Positions 1 to 8,086 of a stretch of DNA of 16,956 bases are shown one piece after another. Source of the DNA: Entamoeba invadens IP1 (lineage: Eukaryota > Evosea > Mastigamoebida > Endamoebidae); assembly GCF_000330505.1 (NCBI RefSeq), contig NW_004443751.1, positions 6,108-23,063 on the forward strand, in the 5' to 3' direction. The position numbers and the translations under genes are program-made. How positions within the stretch are numbered: the first letter of the stretch is position 1; every line of letters begins with the position of its first letter. The notes beneath the pieces were generated by a model, which saw only the letters and a list, made by a program, of their open reading frames with translations, was not told the origin of the DNA and made no database searches.

Positions 1-130
1 GCTTCAAACTACTTATTGCCAGACCAAATATCAAAAATGTTTTTTTTATATTTAAATTGTATATAATAAAAACACATTTGAGAATAATTAAAACAACTAA
101 TATATACCAGTGAAAATAAAAAACTATATA

Positions 131-423
131 CAGTGTTATTTACTGGGTTTTCGATTCCCATTATTTTCAATAATTATTGAGTCAGTTTATTAATTATTTT
201 GTCAAAAAAATTATTTTGTCACATATTTTAATTAAACACCACCTACAATTATTAGTCCAGCATAATTAATAAATAGACTATGCAAAAAATATTAATACCA
301 TCATAAATAATTTTAATATTATAATTTTTATATTTCATTCACAAAAATAAATAGACGCACCACAAACTTATATGTTCAAGTCATTTAGAATTATTAAGGT
401 TTTTTCTGAATTATTTCACTTTC
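131..423 (+). repeat. Left terminal inverted repeat, 293 bp
   Basis: This arm is the reverse complement of 1030-1322 with no mismatch seen. It starts CAGTGTTATTTACTGGG and ends at the run TTATTTCACTTTC. Symmetry breaks right after this point: AACAAAA follows here, and an A-run follows in the other arm. Confidence 0.85.
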
Positions 424-580
424 AACAAAAAAAATAAATTATTTCTTTATAAAATGTTATAAAAAACTATGACAATGAAATTAATTTAAAAATTATCTTG
501 AGCATACACTTTCCTCCAAACTTCATTTCTACATCTTTGCATTGTAGCATTAATTTCGTGTAATTATTTTTAAATGCTGT

Positions 581-996
581 TTAACAATGTGAACGAAATG
601 AGTAATGCAGTTTTTGCGGTTTTAATGGTTCAAAGGATATATACTTCTCACTTTCATCAACTTTGTCAGCAAAGCAGCGCAATGAATAGGTATTCCAAAA
701 GTCTGTTAAAAATCTTCTGATTTCTGGTCAGGTTTCTTTCCAAACTCTTCAACAAACAGTTGCTTGAGCTTCAAACCAATTTTGGTGTATTGGTGCTTTT
801 AGTGTTCTGAATGTTCTGGCTCAAATATCTTCGGTCTTCATCTTGGATTTGGTTGTATTGGAGACGGAATGAATAGTTGGGTTGCAAATGATTGAAGCTG
901 ATGACCCAGTAGAGGTGTAGGCGTTAACTGTATATAATCGGCCCGTGCATCTGAATCTGTGAGATCAACATGATCTACTGATGCTCGGTTCATCAT
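581..996 (-). pseudogene. Decayed ORF of unknown family inside the long-TIR element
   Basis: Reading the minus strand from the ATG at 994-996 gives 52 open codons (starting MMNRASVDHVDLTDSDARAD) to a TGA at 838-840. The same frame continues coding-like (FEPEHSEH, then YTKIGLKLKQLFVEEFGKKP) past a TAA. After a frameshift around 700-712 it continues as RFLTDFWNTYS...SFRSHC to a TAA at 581-583. The total is about 138 codons with two nonsense codons and one frameshift. Composition, with D/E/K-rich helices and aromatic residues, is protein-like rather than AT noise. I do not recognise a domain; there is no DDE motif or zinc finger. It may be a captured host gene fragment or a lost accessory ORF of the element. 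Confidence 0.45.
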
Positions 997-1029
997 ACTT
1001 TGAAATAGTTTTAATGTTGATTTTTTTTT

Positions 1030-1322
1030 GAAAGTGAAATAATTCAGAAAAAACCTTAATAATTCTAAATGACTTGAACATATAAGTTTGTGGTGCGTCT
1101 ATTTATTTTTGTGAATGAAATATAAAAATTATAATATTAAAATTATTTATGATGGTATTAATATTTTTTGCATAGTCTATTTATTAATTATGCTGGACTA
1201 ATAATTGTAGGTGGTGTTTAATTAAAATATGTGACAAAATAATTTTTTTGACAAAATAATTAATAAACTGACTCAATAATTATTGAAAATAATGGGAATC
1301 GAAAACCCAGTAAATAACACTG
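1030..1322 (-). repeat. Right terminal inverted repeat, 293 bp
   Basis: Inverted copy of 131-423. It ends ...AACACTG at 1322, followed by TATATA, which mirrors the left flank. Confidence 0.85.
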
Positions 1323-1801
1323 TATATAAAGAGTCAGGAGAAAGTCACATCATATTTTTTTGATTCTTTTTACTAAAAAACTTTCTTTTTTGTTTATTAA
1401 ATAAATTCAATAAAAACAGTGTTTTTGTTTGATTTTGGAATCGTGTTGATTCGAGTTTCACTATTTTTGTTAAGTCTTAACTACCTTTATGAAGTATTAT
1501 ATTATCGCATTTTTTTCTAACTAACAATTACAAATTTATATCAATACAAAATAACGATTGAACATTTTGTATATTGTATTATAATTTATAATAATAATTA
1601 GTTATAGTTATAAAACAACCCATAACAATATTTATCATATGATTTGTCTTTACAGTTATCAAATTTATATTATTTTGTATACTATTATGATTACTACAAT
1701 TATTATTAAGTTACCACAATCCAAATGATATTTTTTTACTTTACATATTAAATTATAAACTTTATTATTACTATGAAAAAACATTCTAAATCAAACCCAC
1801 C
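1323..1801. other. Gene-free AT-rich spacer between two transposons
   Basis: No ORF, RNA gene or repeat could be supported. It is very AT-rich, with homopolymer runs and stops in all frames. It separates the long-TIR element from the piggyBac element. Confidence 0.6.
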
Positions 1802-1805
1802 TTAA

Positions 1806-1833
1806 CCGGTTAAAAATGACGAGACGCAAAAAA
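1806..1833 (+). repeat. piggyBac left end: short TIR plus internal repeat
   Basis: CCGGTTA follows the TTAA, then ACGAGACGC at 1819-1827 and an A-run. The ACGAGACGC motif recurs inverted at 5031-5039 in the other end. These are probably transposase-binding sites, by analogy with piggyBac. Confidence 0.75.
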
Positions 1834-2009
1834 AAACGCGTTCAAAAATAAAAAAATGAAAAAACCTATTATTTTTTACCAAAATCAAATTTAAATTTAT
1901 ATATTTAAAAATTTTGGTATTATCATTTAAATGTTGGCTATTTTTAATTCATTTTTTAATTTTTATAATTTGAATAAATCAAAATCAACAAAAATATTAT
2001 TTGTTTTGT

Positions 2010-4287
2010 TTATTTTTCGGCTCTTTGTTCACCCAGTTCTTTTGCTTTTTGCAAATTTACTCCTCTGCACAAATCACAGACAATTTCGTGATGATATTTG
2101 CAGACATGAGTATTACACACACAACAATTGTATTTATAATCACAACTAGTAAGACGATCTCCTCCGAGTTTGTCACAGATACAACAATGGCCTTTATTGA
2201 TCAATAGTGTCAGGTAAAGAAGATGTGTCAATTATATCTACTCCTAGAAAAACAGCAATTATTCTTTTTTCATATGATGATACAGATTGATTAAGTCTTA
2301 AATTTGCATTTTTTTCACCCAACTGTAACGCGAGTTTTTGGTAGTATTTCAGTCTGGAATGTTTCGCGACAATGGCGCTAAGTTTATTTTGGAATTGTTC
2401 TTCAAAAGTTGGTTGTTGTTTTGTGGTGTCTTCGTTGATAGGATCAATTTGAGATACGTCCACTGATTGTATGAATGTTGTTCCTTCTGAAGTCTCTGTA
2501 GGTTTCCTCTTCATTTTAGACCATATATACATGATATAAGAATTGTGGATTGCCATATCCAAAAGGTGGTAAAAAATTGCGAGAGGCCATCTTCTTGACA
2601 CACGTTTTGTTGAGTACCTTGTCATAAGACGGTCAGCAACATCGACACCTCCCATAAACTTGTTGTAAACGAGATTGACATTAAATCTTTTTTCTTTGGC
2701 GTGCATTTTCAAATCAACAATTCTTGATGTCAGAATTGCAACACACCGATTTTTATCTTTAAAATTAACTAATTGAATTGGATTAACTCTTTGACCACCA
2801 AAAGTCTGAATTGCAATTACGTTTTCTCTTGATTTGTTTGTTAGTAAAAGGTTCGGAGCCAAAAATTTGCGATTGGAATTAACTGTTCCAGTTAATGTCA
2901 CCCCGTAAGGACTTAGAATGTCTGCGGCTTGTACGGAAGTAAAAAAACGATCGGTTGTCAAGTTTATGTTAAAAGTTGGTGTACCCAACTGTCTGTGATT
3001 CAATTCTTTTATTAATTGTACAATAACTTTGGCTCCTAAGTTATCAACAGGAATTCCATTGTTTGCTCCTCTATATACTTGAAGATTCATTATAAATCCT
3101 GAAATAGAATCAACAAGCAAAAAAAACTTAATTCCATATTTAGATGGCTTTCCTTTCATGTAAGTTACATTCTTACATCTACCATAATAGCGATATAAAT
3201 TTTCATCTATACTTATTTCTGTTGAGTTTAGATAATAATTGTTTTGTATGTCAATCAAATTGGAACGGAACCGTCTAATCAATTCACTTACATATTTAAA
3301 ATTGTCCCAATTTAACTCTTCGTCTGGATACAATGAATTTATCATATCTTCCATATTAAGTCCATTGTGATTAGTCCTTGGTTGTATCAATACTGTTCTT
3401 GGGACTGAAAAAACTTCATGTGATGTTACATTATCGTGTTGTGAATGTTGTGATAAAGAATGAAGAGTAATAGCGTTTTGGGTGTTTGATGGTGTTGTTG
3501 AATTAATTAATGTTGTGGTACAAGTAGATGTAGTTTGTTGTGATGAAATAACAATTTGATTTGAACATTCTGTATTTTGAAATGAATTGATTTAAGTGCT
3601 TCCTATTGGAATATAATTGCAATTTCCTCCAAATTGCATTCTAGTAGCAAGAAAAATTGTATTCAATTTTGTCAAACTTGTTTTTGGAAACGAAGTAGTA
3701 AAATTGTTGTTAATATCAATCGGGTCGTCATCTAAATTATCAGGTTGAATTTCTTCGTCTCTTGCTCTGACTATGTCATCTTCGTCATCTTCGTCATCAA
3801 CTACGACTGATTCATTGTTTTCGTTATCACCTTTTCGTAAAACTACGCGTTCAAATGCATTTGAATCAAATCGTAGTGCCCATTTAATTTGCAAATAACG
3901 ACTAATACTAATTGGTCCAACATACATCGGTTTTGCTGTTACCCCACTCCACAAACATGAAAGGGGCAGTTTAGTATCAAGATAATTTGCCTGAAAAATA
4001 GAAACTGACAAAAAAGCATCAAATTCACTTTTGGTAATTTCTTTGAAGTGTTTACTTCCACTTTTGTTTTTTATTGCCTTTTCTCCAAATTTATTTGAAG
4101 AATTAATAATAAAATTTTTTATTTCTTCTGTAAAAAACAAATTGAAATAATCCAATGGAGTGACATCAATATTCATGTTAGATACTTTGGGATATCTATC
4201 AACAATAACCGAAAAGTCTTCATCGGTTGTTGAAAAAGAGGTTTTAACCCATGAATTTTTTCCATCTTTACTCATGTATTCAACCAT
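2010..4287 (-). pseudogene. piggyBac transposase (DDE_Tnp_1_7 type), one in-frame stop and one frameshift
   Basis: This enzyme would excise and insert the surrounding element at TTAA. One frame runs from the ATG at 4285-4287 to 2194, about 697 codons, broken only by TAA at 3592-3594. Codons 1 to about 150 match the piggyBac N-terminal region (TPLDYFNLFFTEEIKNFI). Next come an acidic stretch (DDEDDEDD) and an S/T/Q-rich insert. The catalytic part follows with all expected aspartates: ISIDENL (near codon 361), TTDRFFTSV (near 446) and NKFMGGVDVAD (near 549 and 552). The frame ends at 2194. The cysteine-rich C-terminal domain (CCICD...CCVCN...CDLC) lies in another frame, 2010-2231, so a 1-2 base indel in 2194-2231 separates it. 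I treat it as inactive but only lightly damaged. The ATG is the first in frame, after AT-rich 5' DNA. Confidence 0.85.
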
Positions 4288-5019
4288 AATATTTTAAATT
4301 AAAATTCAGTATATTTTTTATCAAGTTTGTTTGTAATAAAAAAATATTTTTTATGGCAAAAAATTACTCATCAATTATTGTTTTTGAAAAGCAATAAAAA
4401 CATTTAAGTATTTTGTATTATATATTGATAGTATCGAGAAAAAAAAAGAAAATAAAAATTAATTATAACTATAAAATAATATATAAAGAACGAATACAAA
4501 ACTGTGTTATAAATCAATTGGATTTATATTATCAAAAAAACAATTAATATGTGTTATTGTTATATCATTAGAAAACACACAGCAAAAAATGAAACGATAA
4601 TATTTATTATTTAATATTTTTTTTCGTAACAATAGATTGCTAACTCGATAAATTGTTTTGATTTGTATAAGAGCGAGCAATGAATATGATGTATTTAACA
4701 AACAACTTAGTCAAAGGCGATAATGTTATTGTTACAACTTCAACGATTTATTTGTTTATTTGAAAAAAACCAAAGTCCAAACAATCTTGAATAAGCCTTT
4801 ATATTACATGTTATTATTTTTAAATTTCCTGTTTATCGATCAAATACCATATATATCATCAATTCAGAACACGTGTATATTAAATTATTTGGACTTGTGT
4901 ATATTGAACAACAACAATATGAATATGTAACATTTATCGATGTTATTTTGCCAACAAGAATTTAAAAATATTATTTATTTTTAGATTTTTTTATCAGTTT
5001 TTTATTTATAGAAAAAAAA

Positions 5020-5074
5020 CGCAATTTTTTGCGTCTCGTGCATTTTGCTAAAGAAAAAAAATACTGTTGGTCGG
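5020..5074 (-). repeat. piggyBac right end: short TIR, long spacer, internal repeat
   Basis: On the minus strand the end reads TTAA-CCGACCAA, then a T-rich spacer, then ACGAGACGCAAAAAA. The spacer is 22 bases longer than in the left end. Confidence 0.75.
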
Positions 5075-5321
5075 TTAAGAAATATTCATACTCCTTCAGA
5101 TTCGATTTATATTTTAATTTGAAAAACTTTTATAAATAAATATTATGGGTTTTTATTTAACTATAATATATTAAATATGTATTATAAAAATATAAAATAT
5201 TTATATGATTAATAACTAATTATACATTATACTATTTCGGAATTGTTTTATACTTTTTAACAAAAAATCAAAAAACAGTAAACGAGGTCGAATTATGTTG
5301 GTAAAGATCTCGATATTAAAC

Positions 5322-6075
5322 TTATTGGGAAATATCATTGGCCTCATACTCATCTTCGAACTCCGGTATGTCGTGTGCAACAACCGCTTTTCTCCTTCCA
5401 ACAAATCGCTCTCTTTCAAATAACACCGGTTTTCACAAAAAAGTCATCATCAATTTCGATCTTTCTGGAAAGAACTTGACGCGCAAGCAAGTCTCTCCAC
5501 CCTTGACGCACTGGGTGTTGAAGAACCCACACTTTCTCAACGCGTTGACAATGGTAACACCAGAAGTCGCTTTGTCACAAGACGCGTAGATCGATATTAT
5601 TTGTTTGGACAAAGGACTTCTGGTGAATTCAATATCAGCCTTTGTCAATCTCCCCTCATATAGATCCCTTATTATGTCTTTCTTCTTACCTTTAACACAG
5701 ATGGCGTCTTCCAAGTTCAAAGTACCCAAAACATGATCCAAATATTGCAAATCAATTGTTCTAAAATTTAAGTCTTCATCAACTTGATGAAGTTGGATAA
5801 GTTTCTAAAGTTTAGTTTATTATAATTATTTTTTTATAATTTTATTATTATAAACGAAACAAACATTTTGAACTCCAAAAACAGACACGTCAAGTGGTTG
5901 AGTGATGTGTGAAGAACGTGGGAACAATTTCAAAATAGCCATATGGTTGTTGGTGAACCACTTGGATGCTTCTTCATTGAAATGTGAACCAAGACCATCC
6001 ATCACCACCACTGCTTACTCATCCTTGTTCTTTGCTATTCTTTTGTATAGCAAAATAAACCAAATAATAATCAAA
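5322..6075 (-). pseudogene. pogo/Tigger-like transposase (DDE_1 type), 3' part with one intron
   Basis: Exon 1 (to 5865) carries VVMDGLGSHFNEEA and SSHITQPLDVSVFG, the second and third catalytic regions of DDE_1 transposases, with 35 residues between the two aspartates. A 60-base intron (5805-5864) fits the Entamoeba consensus. Joining across it keeps the frame and gives FGVQN then KLIQLHQVDEDLNFRTIDL. Exon 2 is open to TGA at 5433-5435, and the same frame then reads 36 more coding-like codons (KPVLFERERFVGRRKAVVAH...) to TAA at 5322-5324. Upstream, YKRIAKNKDE precedes a TAA at 6015-6017 and then the catalytic segment, so the coding once extended further. The first catalytic aspartate and the CENP-B-like DNA-binding region are not visible. 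Exon 2 has many C/G-ending codons (GCG, CGC, GAC), unlike neighbouring genes. Confidence 0.75.
5805..5864 (-). other. Spliceosomal intron in the pogo-like gene, 60 nt
   Basis: On the minus strand it begins GTTTGTTTCG and ends CTTTAG. Both match the Entamoeba splice consensus (GTTTGTT...TAG). Removal joins CAAAAT to AAACTTATC in frame and restores a continuous transposase reading. Confidence 0.75.
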
Positions 6076-6079
6076 ACGG

Positions 6080-7750
6080 TTTTAAAGATTTAATAATTCA
6101 ATTTGTTTGTGTTTTAGTTATAATATTTTGGTTTTATAATTGGTTAGTTTATTTGGGAAAAACGGGAAAATACTACAATTTTCATAAAAAGTTGTTTGTT
6201 TGGTATTAAAATTATGTTGTTTCATTTTTTAATTAAAAATATAAAAAAAACTATAAATGGTTATAATTGATGTTGATATCTTGAATGTTTGTAACTAAAC
6301 TATAGTACAATTTTAAGTGTATTTATTCATAATTGCATTGTTAAAGTTTTGCATATAAACTGTAGTTCAAAAGTCTGTACCGCAGTATTTTTAAAACTTC
6401 CTAAAGTCCCGTTTTTTATTTTTTATTTTTTCTAAAAACAATGAAACATAAAATCGAAAGTACCGACTTAATTTTGAAAAAATACCAATCCCATTCAATT
6501 ATTTTTGTACAAATTCGGGAATTTATCGGAATATTAGCCAGCCTTTTCCAAAAAACCCGATCCCGTTATTTGATTTGACCACAACTCGATACTTCACAAC
6601 ACAAACTCTACGTTGTTGGTCAAATCATACAACGATAAACACGTTAATAAATTGGGATGTTGTTGTTTGTGTCAATTTGTAACTAAATATCAGTTTCGTT
6701 AGTTTTTCATTTTAATTAAAAACAAACATGTGGTTTTGTTTTTTAAACAAAAGAAAATGAAATAACGAGTTTTAAAGAAAAAATAAATAAGAGCAAACAA
6801 TTAATAATTTTGTGTTTTGATATTTCAGTCATTGTTGTGAACACCATCAGTATATCGATATTACGCAATACTTTAGCGCTTGTTATTTATTTTATTATTA
6901 TAAATGAAGACTCGACTTTGAAAAAGATTGACATTAAATTTATCAGCTTTTTATAATAAAATGCACTTTGGGGAACATTCACGTGTTTTTCAGAAACAAA
7001 AATCCTGTTATTTCAAATTTTCTATGGATTTTTTTTAATGCTTAAAAATTCTTCAAGTAAAAAAATATTTTTTGAAGACTGTTTTTCTCTTATTTACTTG
7101 GAAAAAATAAGCGAATTTATTACAAAAAAACGATTCCCAAAAATAATAAACAAAATAAATGCAAAAAATCGGGACACCCCAGTACAGACTTTTGAAAACC
7201 AGTTTATAAATAAAATGTTCAAAGAAAAAAACAAAAAAATAAAATGATAGTGTTGCATAATCAAGACCAAAAAAATAGTTTTATTTTTAAGACCCCCTCT
7301 ATTTTTACCCAGTCACCCTATTTTTGCAAAAAGTTTCATGGGTTTTGTCTAAAACTGTAATAATTTTATTATTATTGTAATTTTGTGATGTAGAATATAC
7401 AAATTTAATTATTGACATGTTTTTTACGTTCTTTTATTTCTGTGAAAATACAAGAAAATTTGTTTTAAAAATCGTTTTTCAAAGTGTACCTTCTGTGTAA
7501 ATAATTTGTTTTAGAAGCCGTACTAACCTTATATAGTGGTCGACCATTTTGTAATGCTATTTATAGTAAATTTACTTGTTATATTTTTAAATTACAGTTA
7601 ATTAGAAATCCAATTTTATTTTACAATATTAAAATACAAAAAATGCTTATTTTTAATGAAATAATTAATGTTTTAAACAAAGTTAATGTTTTCTATTTTA
7701 ACATAAAAGCATATTATAAATTGTTAATAAACAACAACAATCAATTTAAA
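6080..7750. other. Gene-free region, possibly decayed 5' part of the pogo element
   Basis: No gene can be supported. ORF 7038-7247 (plus, 69 codons) is Lys/Ile/Asn/Phe-rich with no family signal and is probably chance. There is a stem-loop at 6571-6627. A 15-bp inverted pair, TTCAAAAGTCTGTAC, lies at 6366-6380 and 7182-7196. On the minus strand near 6525-6595 the reading KYRVVVKSNNGIGFFGKGWL loosely recalls a transposase helix-turn-helix tail (the GWL motif), but it sits between stops. Confidence 0.4.
6571..6627. repeat. Stem-loop (inverted repeat)
   Basis: TGATTTGACCA at 6571-6581 pairs with TGGTCAAATCA at 6617-6627. Four more pairs (CAAC with GTTG) can form after a one-base bulge. The loop is about 26-35 bases. 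Confidence 0.6.
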
Positions 7751-7930
7751 ATGATGGAAAAGTTGAACGAGACTCAAAAAACGAAAAAGAATGAAACATA
7801 TTTGTATGTTTTTTGTTTATAATTCTCCTAATATTTATTATTTATTATTTGTTTAATATTTTTAAGTTATCCTTCTTTTTAGCCATTTCGAATAAAAACT
7901 ACTTGTGTTAATGTTTACAATCGTTTTTAA
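7751..7930 (+). CDS. Possible tiny spliced gene or gene relic (34 aa)
   Basis: ATG at 7751 opens MMEKLNETQKTKKNETYLY. An intron-like stretch follows at 7808-7882, beginning GTTTTTTGTTT and ending CCTTCTTTTTAG, with a pyrimidine tract before the AG. Splicing would continue in frame as PFRIKTTCVNVYNRF to TAA at 7928-7930. A TATA-like TTATAAATTG lies about 30-38 bases before the ATG, as at the other genes here. The 5' splice site departs from GTTTGTT; GTATGT at 7804 is an alternative. No family is recognised. It could be a short real gene, an untranslated transcript or chance. Confidence 0.2.
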
Positions 7931-8050
7931 TATCTTATCACTACGATATGATGGTAAAAATTGTTGAAACAAGAACTCCACATATTAAACATGTCAGATA
8001 ATAATTAGACAATTTGTTTTAAACAAATAAATAAAAATAAATAACTCTAA

Positions 8051-8060
8051 GTTTAAAAAC
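8051..8060 (+). promoter_or_regulatory. TATA-like core promoter element of the CXXC gene at 8087
   Basis: GTTTAAAAAC lies 27-36 bases before the ATG and resembles the Entamoeba TATA variant GTATTTAAA. A GAAC-type motif, AAGAACT, lies further up at 7971-7977. Both are inferred from known Entamoeba promoters. Confidence 0.4.
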
Positions 8061-8086
8061 GTTTTAATAAACTTGGTTATCATTTA

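Larger units (their letters stand above)
131..1322. mobile_element. Long-TIR DNA element, TA-flanked, with decayed internal ORF
   Basis: The two ends are inverted copies of each other over 293 bp (131-423 and 1030-1322), identical as far as I can compare by eye. Each begins CAGTGTTATTTACTGGG. Outside both ends lies TATATA, so the TA next to CAGT can be read as the TA target-site duplication of the Tc1/mariner superfamily. The 606-bp core has no recognisable transposase. It holds a decayed ORF on the minus strand. The element therefore looks like a non-autonomous Tc1/mariner-type passenger, or an element whose transposase is too decayed to see. Identical arms suggest recent insertion or recent TIR homogenisation. 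The superfamily call rests only on the TA flanks and the CAGT start. Confidence 0.8.
1802..5078. mobile_element. piggyBac-family DNA transposon with TTAA target sites
   Basis: The element is bounded by TTAA at 1802-1805 and 5075-5078. Both ends read TTAACCG inward. Each end also carries the internal repeat ACGAGACGCAAAAAA, at 1819 onward on the left and as its reverse complement ending at 5039 on the right. The spacing is unequal: 13 bases from TTAA to the motif on the left and 35 on the right. This asymmetric layout of short TIR, spacer and internal repeat is the known design of piggyBac ends. The only long coding region is a piggyBac transposase on the minus strand. Between its 5' end and the right terminus lie about 740 bp with no convincing gene; a 64-codon ORF at 4507-4701 has AT-driven composition and no family signal. 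Total length is 3,277 bp including the TTAAs. Confidence 0.9.

Noticed and set aside
4507..4701. 64-codon ORF on the minus strand inside the piggyBac 5' region
   Set aside because: Composition is AT-driven (I, N, L, K), with no family signal and no promoter.
5338..5589. 83-codon ORF on the plus strand opposite the pogo exon
   Set aside because: Antisense shadow of the transposase reading; the minus-strand frame has the conserved motifs.
7038..7247. 69-codon ORF on the plus strand
   Set aside because: Low-complexity K/N/I/F composition expected from A-rich DNA; no homology recognised.
7290..7335. CCTCTATTTTTACCCAGT / CACCCTATTTTTGC direct repeat resembling a transposon tip
   Set aside because: No TA precedes the CAGT and no matching inverted end was found.
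7479..7547. Short minus-strand ORF MVDHYIRLVRLLKQIIYTEG...
   Set aside because: Only 22 codons, no splice partner and no family; it cannot be tied to the pogo relic.
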